In this document: positions 8,906-20,564 of the stretch, in pieces
How positions within the stretch are numbered: position 1 is the stretch's first letter
Layout: the number at the start of each line of letters is the position of its first letter
Source: Stappia sp.
GTDB taxonomy: Bacteria; Pseudomonadota; Alphaproteobacteria; Rhizobiales; Stappiaceae
Direction of reading: 5' to 3'
Assembly: GCA_002722295.1 (NCBI GenBank)
Contig: PBLF01000021.1
Coordinates: forward strand, 205,305-269,304
DNA: 64,000 nt
The notes under the pieces: model-generated
What the model was told of the DNA's origin: nothing
Seen by the model: only the letters and a program-made list of their open reading frames with translations
The model's database searches: none
Program-made: the position numbers and the translations under genes

Positions 8906-10327
8906 AAGAGCGGTGCCGCCGATGGTCATGCCATCGATGCGCAGGGTCGGCTGCCCCACGCCCACCGGAACGCCCTGACCCTGCTTTCCGCAGGTGCCGA
9001 TGCCCGGATCGAGCGCCATGTCGTTGCCGATGGCACTGACACGCGTGAGCGCGTCGGGGCCGTTTCCGATCAGCATCGCGCCCTTGATCGGAGCGCCGAC
9101 CTTGCCATTTTCGACCCTGTAGGCCTCGGTGCAGGAGAAGACGAACTTGCCGCTGGTGATGTCGACCTGTCCGCCGCCGAAGGAAACGGCATAGATGCCG
9201 TCCTTCACGCCCTCCAGGATCTCCGCCGGATCCCTGTCTCCCGCCATCATGATGGTGTTGGTCATGCGGGGCATGGGGATATGGGCGAAGGACTGGCGCC
9301 GTCCGTTCCCCGTCGGCTTCACGCCCATCAGCCTCGCGTTCTGCCGGTCCTGCATGTAGCCGGTCAGGATGCCGTCCTCGATGAGGACCGTGCGCCCCGT
9401 CGGCGTGCCTTCGTCGTCGATTGTGAGCGAGCCGCGCCGGCCGGCGATGGTGCCGTCATCCACGATCGTCACGCCCCTCGAGGCGACGCGCTGGCCCATG
9501 AGACCGGCGAAGGCCGAAGTCTTCTTGCGGTTGAAGTCGCCCTCGAGTCCGTGGCCGACGGCCTCGTGCAGCAGGATTCCCGGCCAGCCCGACCCGAGAA
9601 CAACGTCGAAACTGCCGGCGGGAGCGGGCACCGCGTCCAGGTTCACCAGCGCCTGGCGGAGCGCCTCGTCGACCGCGTGCTTCCAGCTTGCCTCGGTGAG
9701 ATAGGTCTCGAGCGGTTCGCGCCCGCCGAAGCCATGCGAGCCGCTTTCCTGCCGGTCGCCGGACCCCGCGACGAGGGAAACGCCGAAGCGCACCAGGGGG
9801 CGGATGTCGCGCACCCGGTGGCCATCGGCACGAAGGATGTCGACCACCTGCCAGGACGTGGCGAGCGAGACGCTGACCTGGCGCACGCGCGGATCGCGGG
9901 CCCGGGCGAAGGCGTCGACCTCGGCGAGAAGCCGGGCCTTTTCGGAAAAATCCGGCCGGGCGCTCGGGTTGAGATCGCCGTAGAGCCTTTCGTTGGTGCC
10001 CGCCGGCGCATCGTCATACCGGCCCGAATGGCCGGCCGCGACGGCGGACGCCGCACCGGCGGCGCGCTTGAGGGCCGCCATCGAGATCTCGCCGGACTGG
10101 GCATAGCCCGAGGCCTCGCCCGCCACGGCACGCAGGCCGAAACCCTGGGAGGTGTCGAAATTCGCTCCCTTGAGCCGGCCGTTGTCGAAGACGAGGCTCT
10201 CGGCTTCCCGGTATTCCAGAAACAGCTCGCCGTCATCCGCCCCGGCGAGCGCGTCCGCAACGACGCGGCGCACGTCGGCCTCGTCGAGACCGGTATCGGC
10301 GAGCAGATCGGGAACGGAGAGGGTCAC
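8903..10327 (-). CDS. tldD: metalloprotease TldD
   Basis: A 474-residue TldD subunit with the zinc motif HEAVGHGLEGD (about residue 252), which supplies the active site of the TldD/TldE heterodimer; pmbA (tldE) is 4.5 kb away. In-frame sequence runs open to 10822 but enters ialB and is not conserved. The chosen start is GTG at 10327 (VTLSVPDLLADTG) preceded by AGGA, giving the normal family length. Its TAG stop forms part of the repeated TAGGGTGTGGCCCCA motif. It sits downstream of ialB in the same orientation, an arrangement common next to the cox cluster in Hyphomicrobiales. Confidence 0.93.
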   Translation of the reverse strand: MTLSVPDLLADTGLDEADVRRVVADALAGADDGELFLEYREAESLVFDNGRLKGANFDTSQGFGLRAVAGEASGYAQSGEISMAALKRAAGAASAVAAGHSGRYDDAPAGTNERLYGDLNPSARPDFSEKARLLAEVDAFARARDPRVRQVSVSLATSWQVVDILRADGHRVRDIRPLVRFGVSLVAGSGDRQESGSHGFGGREPLETYLTEASWKHAVDEALRQALVNLDAVPAPAGSFDVVLGSGWPGILLHEAVGHGLEGDFNRKKTSAFAGLMGQRVASRGVTIVDDGTIAGRRGSLTIDDEGTPTGRTVLIEDGILTGYMQDRQNARLMGVKPTGNGRRQSFAHIPMPRMTNTIMMAGDRDPAEILEGVKDGIYAVSFGGGQVDITSGKFVFSCTEAYRVENGKVGAPIKGAMLIGNGPDALTRVSAIGNDMALDPGIGTCGKQGQGVPVGVGQPTLRIDGMTIGGTAL

Positions 10328-10467
10328 GGGCAGGGTCCTGACGTGTTGTGACGCGGAACCCTCGGGTTTCCGCGCCGGTGCCTTTGGGCGTCGCGGCGAT
10401 GATGACAAGGATTGCGCACGCGGGCGCCCGGTCAAGGGGCGTGTTCGCGCGCGACGCTCGGCTTGTC

Positions 10468-10989
10468 CTAGGGAAGCGCGTCGAAGCCTTCGGAGAAGCC
10501 GTTCAGCGAGATCGGAATGCCGATGCCCTCTTCCGGCGTCTGGAAGATCACGAAGGTGGCCGCGTTGCCGGTCTTCATCTTCTCGATCAGGTCGTCCTGC
10601 ATCACCACCTCGACGATGCAGCCGTTGGGCAGGCAACGCACGAAACCGGCCCGGCCAACGTCCGCGTCGTCGACCCGCAGGCCAAGTCCCATGGGAAGCA
10701 GGACACCGAGCGGGGCAAGCACCCGCAACAGGCGGGAGTTCTTGTCGGCGGTCTTCAGGACGATCACGGACAGGCCGACGTTCTCGCGGTCGTCGGCGGT
10801 CACGTTCTGGATCAGGGCGCACTGCTCTTCCTGTGCACCGGCCGGGGTGTCACAGCGCATCTGCCAGTCGCCGTGAACCGAGCGCACGGCGCCCTGGGCG
10901 CTGGCGGTTGTCACGGTCGCACCGAGATGCGCGAGAACGAGAGCCGCCACGGCAAGGAGGCGCGTCAGGGGCTTTGTGGCAAGGGACAC
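10468..10989 (-). CDS. invasion-associated locus B (IalB) family protein
   Basis: A 173-residue secreted protein of the IalB family, named after Bartonella invasion locus B but widespread in non-pathogenic alphaproteobacteria. It has a signal peptide (TKPLTRLLAVAALVLAHLG, cleavage after ASA-Q), then the family core HGDWQMRCDTP, EQCALIQ and FVRCLPNGCIVEVVM with cysteines in conserved positions. The GTG at 10989 (VSLATKPLTR) has a good GGAG site eight bases upstream and puts the signal peptide at the very N-terminus; an ATG at 11076 would add 29 residues. Precise function is unknown, probably envelope-related. Confidence 0.85.
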   Translation of the reverse strand: MSLATKPLTRLLAVAALVLAHLGATVTTASAQGAVRSVHGDWQMRCDTPAGAQEEQCALIQNVTADDRENVGLSVIVLKTADKNSRLLRVLAPLGVLLPMGLGLRVDDADVGRAGFVRCLPNGCIVEVVMQDDLIEKMKTGNAATFVIFQTPEEGIGIPISLNGFSEGFDALP

Positions 10990-11586
10990 AGGCGAAACTC
11001 CGTTGGTTCGCGGCGCGGGACCAGTCGCCGGCTCCGGTCCGGCGGCCGACCGGATGATTGTCTCGGGGCCGCTCATCCGTGACTTGATTCGCCGGAAACA
11101 GCACCCTTGAGCTTTTTCTCCGCTGGAAAGGTCGATTTCAAGGCGAAACACTTCCGCCGTCCTCTTGCGTGGCCACCAAACGTCATGCCGGGCCGCGACG
11201 CGCGGCTGCCCATGATACGCGAGGTCGGGAATTGGCCGGAATTTGGGCACTTCCGAAACTACTGCATTGCGAAACGGGGCGGCTTGTGGTTTTTCATCCC
11301 CGCTTTGATCTCGATCATGCGCGGTTGCGGCGTTTTGACGCTCCTTCCCGCGATCTCGAGTTAAGCTACACTTTGGCAACACGAGTGTGGCCGAAAAGAG
11401 CCTTGCGGCGTAAGGCCGACCGCGCTCTTTTGGCGCAGCGACGACCCGGGCCCGGGGGCACCGGCAGGTAGGCGAAGGGCCGTAGAGCGGGTCCTTGGTC
11501 CGGCCCGACCGGTCGCGCGACGCTTGGATTTATGAGACAAGGACCCATGATGCCCGTCGGGGCTGGGTCAGGAAGGGAGCACGGAC
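10990..11586. other. 597-base intergenic region between ialB and coxB
   Basis: No convincing gene is seen; short open frames here lack family resemblance and ribosome-binding sites. It must carry divergent promoters for ialB and the cox operon, but I could not find a clean -35/-10 pair. An imperfect dyad is visible: AAAAGAGC at 11394-11401 pairs with GCTCTTTT at 11424-11431, enclosing a smaller CCTT/AAGG stem. It could be a leader hairpin or weak terminator about 155 bases before coxB. Confidence 0.5.
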
Positions 11587-14234
<2,648 letters not shown>

Positions 14235-14382
14235 GCGGCCTCGACGAAACGCTTCCCCGCACATGTCACGAGCTGTGCGGGGAAGCCGCCTGCCCGGGAT
14301 GACTTTCCGCGTCCGGACAGGAGCACTGACCTGACCCCGGCCAAGCATGGCTGCCGGGAACCCATGGGACGAAGAACCGATC

Positions 14383-15345
14383 ATGTCGCTTGCAGAACTT
14401 CGGGACGGACCGCTCGACGATGCCGCCGCATTCGGCGGACAGGGAGAGGTCGGCGACTATCTCGCCCTCTTGAAGCCGCGTGTCATGTCGCTCGTCGTCT
14501 TCACGGCATTGGTCGGGACCCTGATCGCGCCCAGCGGCATCCATCCGGTTCTCGCGCTCGTCGCCATCCTGTGCATCGCCATCGGCGCGGGTGCATCGGG
14601 TGCGCTGAACATGTGGTATGACGCCGATATCGACGCGGTGATGTCGCGCACCCGGTCACGGCCTGTGCCCTCGGGCCGCGTCGCGCCTGGCGAGGCGCTG
14701 ACCTTCGGCCTGACGCTTTCGGCCTTCTCGGTCGGCATCCTTGGGCTCGCCACCAATTGGCTTGCCGCAGGCCTTCTCGCCTTCACCAGCTTCTTCTATG
14801 CCGTCGTCTACACGATGTGGCTCAAGCGCTCGACGCCACAGAACATTGTCATCGGCGGTGCTTCCGGAGCGTTCCCTCCGATGATCGGATGGGCGGCCGT
14901 GACCGGTTCGGTCAGTGTTGAGAGCGTGACGCTCTTTCTCATCATCTTCATGTGGACGCCGCCGCACTTTTGGGCGCTGTCGCTGTTCAAGCGCGGCGAC
15001 TACGAGGACGCGAAGATTCCGATGCTTCCCGTCGTCGCCGGCGAGGATGTCACCCGCAATCACATTCTTGCCTATTCGGTGCTGCTCGCACCCATCGGTG
15101 TCGCTCCCTGGCTGCTTGGCTTTGCCTCGCCGATCTATGGGGCGGTCGCCATCGTCCTGGGGCTGGTGTTCGTGGTGCACGCGATCACGGTCTGGCGTCG
15201 CCGCGAGGGCGACGAGGCCCGCAAGGCGGCCGTATCCCTGTTCAAGTTCTCGCTCGTCTACCTGTTCCTCGTTTTCGCGCTGCTGCTTGCCGACAGCACG
15301 CTTGCGCCGCTTGTGTCCGCGCTGCTTCCGGGAGGCATGGCATGA
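14383..15345 (+). CDS. ctaB: protoheme IX farnesyltransferase (heme o synthase)
   Basis: A UbiA-superfamily membrane enzyme (320 residues from this start) converting heme b to heme o, the first step toward heme a for the oxidase. The Asp-rich motif [19 protein letters not shown] is clear, as are the second motif [17 protein letters not shown] and about nine hydrophobic helices. ATG 14383 ([10 protein letters not shown]) was preferred because GACGAAGAA precedes it; an in-frame ATG at 14347 would add 12 residues. The stop overlaps the coxF start by four bases (ATGA). Confidence 0.95.
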   Translation: MSLAELRDGPLDDAAAFGGQGEVGDYLALLKPRVMSLVVFTALVGTLIAPSGIHPVLALVAILCIAIGAGASGALNMWYDADIDAVMSRTRSRPVPSGRVAPGEALTFGLTLSAFSVGILGLATNWLAAGLLAFTSFFYAVVYTMWLKRSTPQNIVIGGASGAFPPMIGWAAVTGSVSVESVTLFLIIFMWTPPHFWALSLFKRGDYEDAKIPMLPVVAGEDVTRNHILAYSVLLAPIGVAPWLLGFASPIYGAVAIVLGLVFVVHAITVWRRREGDEARKAAVSLFKFSLVYLFLVFALLLADSTLAPLVSALLPGGMA

Positions 15346-15497
15346 GCGAGAACGGAATCCGGATGAGCGAAGAGCAGAAGCGCCGTCAGCGGAACCGGTC
15401 GATCGCCATCGGTCTGGTTCTCGCCGGCCTCGTGGTGCTGTTTTACGTCATCACCCTGGTCAAGATGGGGCCGGGTGTCTTTGATCGCTCGCTGTAG
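15342..15497 (+). CDS. CoxF-like small membrane protein
   Basis: A 51-residue protein with a charged N-terminus ([15 protein letters not shown]) and one membrane helix ([16 protein letters not shown]). It corresponds to the small coxF product found between ctaB and ctaG in rhizobial cox operons; its role in oxidase assembly is inferred from position only. The ATG overlaps the ctaB stop (ATGA), so translation is probably coupled. A second ATG at codon 8 is an alternative start. Confidence 0.8.
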   Translation: MSENGIRMSEEQKRRQRNRSIAIGLVLAGLVVLFYVITLVKMGPGVFDRSL

Positions 15498-15527
15498 GGC
15501 ATCGGGCTGGGGGATGAGGAGGACTGC

Positions 15528-16169
15528 ATGACGCGGAAACCTGAGAATACGACGCCCGAGACCGCCGCGGACGAGGCGGCGCGCCGTCGCGGGCGTGCCA
15601 ACCGGCGTGTCGCGATCGGCGCTTTCGGCGGTGTCATGCTGATGGTTGGCGCGGCCTATGCCGCCGTGCCGCTCTACCAGATCTTTTGCCAGGTTACCGG
15701 CTATGGCGGGACGACCCAGCGCTCCGACAGCGTGACGGGCGAGATCATCGATCGCAAGATCACGGTGCGGTTCGATGGCAACGTGAACTCGTCGCTGCCG
15801 TGGAAGTTCGGCCCCGACACCCATGCCGTGACGCTGCGCATGGGCGAGACGGGAACGATGTCCTATCATGCGACCAACCTGGCCGGAGACGCGAACGTCG
15901 GGACGTCGGTCTTCAACGTGACGCCCTTTGAGGCCGGGGCCTACTTCAACAAGATCCAGTGCTTCTGCTTTACCGAGCAGCCGCTCGCCGCCGGCGAGAC
16001 GGCGGAAATGCCGGTGGTGTTCTTCGTCGATCCGGAGATGGACAAGGATCCGCAGTTGAAGCACATCAAGGAAATCACGCTTTCCTACACCTTCTACCCG
16101 GACAAGTCGGCGGAGACGCCGGTCGCCGCCAAGGCCACCGGGGCGGGTGAAGAGAAGAACAGCTTGTAA
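15528..16169 (+). CDS. ctaG: cytochrome c oxidase assembly protein CtaG (Cox11)
   Basis: A 213-residue copper chaperone that delivers copper to the CuB site of subunit I. It has one N-terminal membrane anchor (about residues 32-52, [21 protein letters not shown]) and a periplasmic immunoglobulin-like domain. The copper-binding CFCF motif is present in [12 protein letters not shown], as is the conserved VDPEMDKD segment. It is preceded by a GGAGGA ribosome-binding site and lies between coxF and coxC, as in most alphaproteobacterial clusters. Confidence 0.97.
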   Translation: MTRKPENTTPETAADEAARRRGRANRRVAIGAFGGVMLMVGAAYAAVPLYQIFCQVTGYGGTTQRSDSVTGEIIDRKITVRFDGNVNSSLPWKFGPDTHAVTLRMGETGTMSYHATNLAGDANVGTSVFNVTPFEAGAYFNKIQCFCFTEQPLAAGETAEMPVVFFVDPEMDKDPQLKHIKEITLSYTFYPDKSAETPVAAKATGAGEEKNSL

Positions 16170-16228
16170 GGACCGTGGCCCGTCCCGGTGACGGTGCCTC
16201 AAGACAGAGAAAGATCGGGGGAAGACCC

Positions 16229-17095
16229 ATGGCCCACGCCAAGAACCACGATTACCACATCATCGAGCCGAGCCCCTGGCCGTTCCTTGGCGGTGTCGGC
16301 GCCTTCATCATGGCGCTTGGCGCGATCGGCCTGTTCAAGCTGCACAAGGGCGTGCCGTTCCTTCTTTTCGGCGTCGATCTTGCCGGATGGGGCATTTTCG
16401 CCGTCGGCCTGCTCATGGTTCTCTACGTGATGTTCGGCTGGTGGCGCGACACCATCCGCGAGTCGATCGCGGGCGATCACACGCCGGTCGTGCAGCTTCA
16501 CCTGCGTTACGGCATGCTGCTCTTCATTGCGTCCGAGGTGATGTTCTTCGTCGCCTGGTTCTGGGCCTTCTTCGATGCGTCGCTTTTCGTCGGCGAGGCG
16601 CAGCAGTATTCGCGTTTCGAGGCGACCGGCGGTGTGTGGCCTCCGCACGGCATCGAGACCTTCGACCCCTGGCATCTGCCGCTGTTCAACACGCTGATCC
16701 TGCTTCTTTCCGGAACCACGGTCACCTGGGCGCACCACTCCCTGCTGCACAATGACCGCGAGGGCCTGAAGTGGGGCCTGGTGTTCACCGTCGTGCTCGG
16801 CGTGTTCTTCTCCTTCGTGCAGGCCTATGAGTACAGCCACGCGACCTTCGGGTTCTCCGGCTCGATCTATGGTGCCACCTTCTTCATGGCGACCGGCTTC
16901 CATGGTTTCCACGTGATCGTGGGCACGATCTTCCTCGCGGTCTGCCTGATCCGTGCCTCGGCCGGCCAGTTCACCCCGCAGAAGCATTTCGGATTCGAGG
17001 CGGCAGCCTGGTACTGGCACTTCGTCGACGTGGTGTGGCTGTTCCTCTTCGTGTCGATCTACATCTGGGGCGCGGGCAGCTCCTACCACTCCTGA
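16229..17095 (+). CDS. coxC: cytochrome c oxidase subunit III
   Basis: A 288-residue, seven-helix subunit III that stabilises the oxidase and its proton uptake. Recognisable segments are [13 protein letters not shown] at the N-terminus, [45 protein letters not shown] and the C-terminal [17 protein letters not shown] 16229 ([10 protein letters not shown]) follows GGGGGAAGA; the longer in-frame start at 16175 adds unconserved residues. A strong terminator lies a few bases after the stop, so this ends the core cox transcript. Confidence 0.98.
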   Translation: MAHAKNHDYHIIEPSPWPFLGGVGAFIMALGAIGLFKLHKGVPFLLFGVDLAGWGIFAVGLLMVLYVMFGWWRDTIRESIAGDHTPVVQLHLRYGMLLFIASEVMFFVAWFWAFFDASLFVGEAQQYSRFEATGGVWPPHGIETFDPWHLPLFNTLILLLSGTTVTWAHHSLLHNDREGLKWGLVFTVVLGVFFSFVQAYEYSHATFGFSGSIYGATFFMATGFHGFHVIVGTIFLAVCLIRASAGQFTPQKHFGFEAAAWYWHFVDVVWLFLFVSIYIWGAGSSYHS

Positions 17096-17102
17096 TGATC
17101 GC

Positions 17103-17133
17103 GGAGCCCGGCCAAGTGCCGGGCTCCTTTTTT
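17103..17133 (+). terminator. rho-independent terminator after coxC
   Basis: A perfect 10-bp stem GGAGCCCGGC / GCCGGGCTCC with loop CAAGT is followed by six T residues. It begins eight bases after the coxC stop and separates the oxidase genes from the L,D-transpeptidase gene. Confidence 0.92.
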
Positions 17134-17154
17134 CTGCCCCGCCTCCGGTCACGA

Positions 17155-17712
17155 ATGGAGTGCCCTTTGCGCCGTCGAAGAGTCACTTCGATCGCTTTCT
17201 CCGTTCTGGTCGTCCTGAGCGTGGCCGGCTTTGCACTGTTCGATGGCCAAGCGGAGGTCCCGCCGGTGCCGGGTCATGGCGAGACGGACGTCGCGCTGGT
17301 GACGTTGTCGAAGGCCGAGCGGCGGCTGGAGCTCCTCGACGGGGATGGCGCGGTGGTTGCCCGCTATGAGGTCGCTCTCGGGAGTTCACCGGTCGGCCAC
17401 AAGCAGCGTGAAGGTGACGGTCGTACGCCCGAGGGGCGCTATCTGCTCGACTGGCGCAACCCGCGAAGCGCGTTCCACCTGTCCCTGCATCTGTCCTATC
17501 CGGATGCGGTCGACACCAAGGCTGCGGACGCCCGCGGGGAGGATCCCGGCGGCATGATCATGATCCATGGCATGCGAAACGGTCTGGGGTGGATCGGTGC
17601 GGCGCATCGCCTGATGGACTGGACAGACGGCTGCATCGCTGTCACCAACGAGGAAATTCGGGAGATCTGGAGCCTCGTGCCGAATGGCACGCCGATCGAG
17701 ATCCGCTCCTGA
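17155..17712 (+). CDS. L,D-transpeptidase (YkuD fold), YafK-like
   Basis: A 185-residue exported protein: a short basic N-terminus and a hydrophobic segment (SIAFSVLVVLSVAGFALF) precede a YkuD catalytic domain. The active site reads IHGMRNG then WTDGCIAVTNEEI, with Cys in DGCIAVTN rather than the SHGCIR of classical L,D-transpeptidases. That signature is typical of the YafK/LdtF (DpaA) branch, which in E. coli cleaves Braun lipoprotein from peptidoglycan; the substrate here is unknown. It is inserted between coxC and DUF983, directly after the coxC terminator. The start at 17155 is provisional because the ribosome-binding site is weak. Confidence 0.85.
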   Translation: MECPLRRRRVTSIAFSVLVVLSVAGFALFDGQAEVPPVPGHGETDVALVTLSKAERRLELLDGDGAVVARYEVALGSSPVGHKQREGDGRTPEGRYLLDWRNPRSAFHLSLHLSYPDAVDTKAADARGEDPGGMIMIHGMRNGLGWIGAAHRLMDWTDGCIAVTNEEIREIWSLVPNGTPIEIRS

Positions 17713-17775
17713 GCGGCAGGCTGACGAGAGACCTTGCGGCCTGTGCCCGGACCAGAGCCGGAAAGGCGAAACGCC

Positions 17776-18174
17776 ATGAAACATGACAAGGACAGCGCGC
17801 TTTACCCCAGGCAGGATCCGATCCGCACGGGGCTGGCCGGAAAGTGCCCGCGCTGCGGCCAGGGGAACCTCTTCAAGGGCTTCCTGTCCACGCGCGATCA
17901 TTGCTCCAATTGCGGCCTCGACTACGATTTCGCGGACAGCGGGGACGGGCCGGCGGTGTTCATCATCATGCTGGTCGGTTTCATCGTCGTGGCGCTGGTG
18001 CTGGTCACTGAACTCACCTGGCAGCCGCCGATCTGGCTGCATCTGGTTCTCTGGCTGCCGTTGACCGTGATTCTCTGCCTTCTCACCCTGCGCCCGCTCA
18101 AGGGGGTGATGATTGCACAGCAATATACCCACAGTGCCCGCGAGGGACGCCTCGAAGACACGACCGAGGATTGA
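17776..18174 (+). CDS. DUF983 zinc-ribbon membrane protein
   Basis: A 132-residue protein with an N-terminal Cys4 zinc-ribbon-like module (CPRCGQGNLFKGF...CSNCGLDYDF) and two membrane helices (about residues 58-76 and 83-102). DUF983 proteins are regularly encoded with cox genes in alphaproteobacteria and probably help oxidase assembly, but the biochemical role is unknown. ATG 17776 (MKHDKDSALYPR) follows GAAAGGCGAAA. The gene ends one base before the SURF1 start codon. Confidence 0.9.
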   Translation: MKHDKDSALYPRQDPIRTGLAGKCPRCGQGNLFKGFLSTRDHCSNCGLDYDFADSGDGPAVFIIMLVGFIVVALVLVTELTWQPPIWLHLVLWLPLTVILCLLTLRPLKGVMIAQQYTHSAREGRLEDTTED

Positions 18175-18993
18175 GTGAGCACCGGAATGCCCTCCTCCGA
18201 CACAAGCTCCGTTTCACGGGAGACCCCGCGCAAGGGCGGGCTCGTGCTCCTCAGCGTGTTGTCACTGATTGCCTTCGCGATCCTGCTCGCGCTCGGGACG
18301 TGGCAGGTGCAGCGCCTCAAGTGGAAGCTCGACCTGATCGAGCGGGTCGAGGCGCGGGGCGACGCCGCGCCTGTCGCGATGCCCGGCCCCGCTGCCTGGC
18401 CAGACCTCACGGACGAGGAATGGGACTATCGGCCCATCGAGGTCAGCGGCCGTTTTCTGCTGGGCGAGGTCTATTATTTCATCTCCCTCAGCGATCCACG
18501 GGGCGACGTCGGTGGTCCCGGGTATTTCGTCTACCAGCCCTTCGAGACCGAAGACGGTCTCGTGGTCATGGTCAATCGCGGCTTCGTGCCGGACACGAGG
18601 CGTCTGCCGGAAACACGACCGGGCAGTGAGGCGGACGAAGGCCGGACGACCATCGTCGGTCTGTGGCGGCGCAACGAACACGGCAACTTCCTGACCCTTG
18701 CGCCCGACCTCGGCAAGCGGATCTGGTTCGTGCGCGACGCGCGCGAGATGGCCGCGGAACTGGGGCAGCGCGGAGATAACGTCGCGCCGTTCACCCTGGA
18801 TCTCACGGCGAGCTTCACGCCTGCGGGAGGGCTTCCGCAGGCCGGAGAGACCATCATCACCTTCACCAACAACCATCTCCAGTATGTGGTGACCTGGTAC
18901 GGCCTCGCTGCGGTACTGGTCGTGGTCTATGTGGTGTACGTGCGCCGTCATCTCGGACGTTCACACGAGGATGGTGCGGCGGGGACCGACTGA
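18175..18993 (+). CDS. SURF1 family cytochrome c oxidase assembly protein
   Basis: A 272-residue SURF1-like protein, thought to supply heme a to subunit I. It has the family layout of two terminal membrane helices (LLSVLSLIAFAILLALGTWQ with the conserved LGTWQVQRLKWK, and VTWYGLAAVLVVVYVVYVRR) flanking a periplasmic domain. Other hallmarks are YRPIEVSGRF, VNRGFVP and FTNNHLQYVVTWYGLA. The start is probably GTG at 18175, abutting the DUF983 stop, with GAGGA just upstream; ATG 18187 is an alternative. Confidence 0.93.
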   Translation: MSTGMPSSDTSSVSRETPRKGGLVLLSVLSLIAFAILLALGTWQVQRLKWKLDLIERVEARGDAAPVAMPGPAAWPDLTDEEWDYRPIEVSGRFLLGEVYYFISLSDPRGDVGGPGYFVYQPFETEDGLVVMVNRGFVPDTRRLPETRPGSEADEGRTTIVGLWRRNEHGNFLTLAPDLGKRIWFVRDAREMAAELGQRGDNVAPFTLDLTASFTPAGGLPQAGETIITFTNNHLQYVVTWYGLAAVLVVVYVVYVRRHLGRSHEDGAAGTD

Positions 18994-19024
18994 CGGGATC
19001 GCGTCTGTCTTCGTTCAGGCAACA

Positions 19025-19057
19025 AAAAGGCCAGCCCCGCATAAGGGCCGGCCTTTT
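19025..19057. terminator. bidirectional terminator between SURF1 and peroxiredoxin genes
   Basis: AAAAGGCC-A-GCCC pairs with GGGC-C-GGCCTTTT around a seven-base loop. The A-rich and T-rich flanks make it usable in both directions, which suits the convergent genes on either side. Confidence 0.85.
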
Positions 19058-19079
19058 GCTGTCTGCAAGCGTTCAGGGG

Positions 19080-19565
19080 TTAGAGAGCGGCAAGCACCGC
19101 GGCCGCGCCGGACGCCTCGGCCGAACCCGGGCTCTCCTCGACGTTCAGCGTGGTGACCTTCCCGTCCTTGACGATCATCGCGTAACGCTTGGAGCGGATG
19201 CCCATGCCGAAGCCCGATGCGTCCAGTTCCATGCCGATGGCCTTGGTGAAGTCGGCGCTGCCGTCGGCGAGGAATGTGATCTTGTCGCCGGCGTTGCTCG
19301 CCTTGGCCCAGGCGCTCATGACGAAGACATCGTTCACCGACACCACGGCGATCTCGTCGACACCCTTCGACAGGATCGTGTCGGCGTGCTCGACGAAACC
19401 GGGAAGATGGTTGTTGTGGCAGGTCGGCGTGAAGGCGCCGGGCACCGCGAAGAGTACGACGGTGCGGCCCGAGAACAGGGACTTCGCGTCGCGCTCGGCC
19501 GGACCGTCGGCGGTCATGATCTTGAACGTCGCGTCGGGAAGCGTGTCGCCAACCTTGAGGGTCAT
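19080..19565 (-). CDS. peroxiredoxin, Prx5/AhpE-like (atypical, single Cys)
   Basis: A 161-residue thioredoxin-fold peroxidase of the Prx5 type that reduces hydrogen peroxide and alkyl hydroperoxides. The peroxidatic Cys is C49 in VPGAFTPTCHNNHLPGF, with the conserved Pro/Thr of the active site and Arg in GIRSKRYAMIV. No other Cys is present in the protein, so reduction must use an external thiol such as glutathione/glutaredoxin. ATG 19565 (MTLKVGDTLPDATF) gives the standard length. Single gene convergent with SURF1. Confidence 0.93.
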   Translation of the reverse strand: MTLKVGDTLPDATFKIMTADGPAERDAKSLFSGRTVVLFAVPGAFTPTCHNNHLPGFVEHADTILSKGVDEIAVVSVNDVFVMSAWAKASNAGDKITFLADGSADFTKAIGMELDASGFGMGIRSKRYAMIVKDGKVTTLNVEESPGSAEASGAAAVLAAL

Positions 19566-19688
19566 GGAAAAACTCCGGAACGTGGTTGTGGTCCGTGAGG
19601 TGCAACGCCCGCAACCGGGGCGTGCCACGGCTCCCCCTGACATAGGATGAAACCGGACTTCCGTCGAGGGGCAAGCGCCTGCGGGCTC

Positions 19689-20564
19689 CTACCGTGAGGG
19701 CGAGGCATCTCCGGGAATGTCCGTCTGAAAGGTTACGGCACGTGCCCCTTCCACGAGCGTCAACTCGAGTGGACGCGATCCGTCATCGGCGGACTTCAAA
19801 CCGGTGACGGGCAGCGTGAAGCGTGCCGATTTCCCCTTCCGCTCAAGCAGTCGCGGAACGGCATTGTAGGAACCCGGCGCTCCTTCCGCGAAAAGGTCGA
19901 TGCTTGTGCCAGAGCCTGACAGATCCGCCTCGACGAGGATCGTGGATGCATCGGATCCGCCTGAGTCCTCGATCGTCACCGATACGATACGGGGCGCGGT
20001 GTCGTCCTGCGGGAGCGGGAGTTTCAACCGGGCGGACGCGATCTTCATCTGCTGTGTAAGGTCACGTTCTCCGGCAAGCGGAAGTTCGAGGTGCGCTTCG
20101 CCGGGCACACAGATATCGCTGCAGATGCCGAAACGGACGGTCGCGCGCAGGACAGCCGGATCTGCGGACCCGTCGGTGACCAGGTCGATGGGCAGGACGA
20201 CATGGTCCTTGTAGACGATCGACGTTGAATACCCGTCGTCATGGCGCTCTGGGGCGGGGTAGCGCAGTGTTGCTGCTTCCAGCCCCCTGGAGGCGGAGAA
20301 GTCGGCTTCCGTCGGAATGCCCGTCTCGCCGGGAAAGCGCCAGTAGGTGTGCCAGCCCGGCTCCATCTCGAATTCCAGCGCCGCGTCCGGCGGCGGCGAC
20401 ACTGCATCGCCCGCTCCCTGTTCCGGGGCGCCCGCCACGATCAGTCGAACGCGGGCACCGGCCACGGTCTCCCATGCGCCCGCACCGGCGTTCGCGGTTG
20501 CGAGGGGAGGCATGAAGAGCGCGAGGAAGAGAGCAAGAGCACCATTGAGAGTGCGAGACGTCAT
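19689..20564 (-). CDS. periplasmic DsbD N-terminal-like domain protein
   Basis: A 291-residue exported protein: signal peptide to about residue 25 (GALALFLALFMPPLATANA), then a beta-sandwich region like the N-terminal (alpha) domain of DsbD. The motif GWHTYWRFPGETGIPTE and the Cys pair in FGICSDICVPGEAHLEL support this. Unlike full DsbD it has neither the eight-helix membrane domain nor the thioredoxin domain. Such stand-alone proteins probably receive or relay reducing equivalents in the envelope; the partner is not in the window. There are no obvious co-transcribed genes. Confidence 0.8.
   Translation of the reverse strand: MTSRTLNGALALFLALFMPPLATANAGAGAWETVAGARVRLIVAGAPEQGAGDAVSPPPDAALEFEMEPGWHTYWRFPGETGIPTEADFSASRGLEAATLRYPAPERHDDGYSTSIVYKDHVVLPIDLVTDGSADPAVLRATVRFGICSDICVPGEAHLELPLAGERDLTQQMKIASARLKLPLPQDDTAPRIVSVTIEDSGGSDASTILVEADLSGSGTSIDLFAEGAPGSYNAVPRLLERKGKSARFTLPVTGLKSADDGSRPLELTLVEGARAVTFQTDIPGDASPSR

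Noticed and set aside
11107..11471. Two overlapping plus-strand open frames upstream of coxB
   Set aside because: No ribosome-binding site, no recognisable domain, and an amino acid composition unlike the real proteins here; treated as intergenic.
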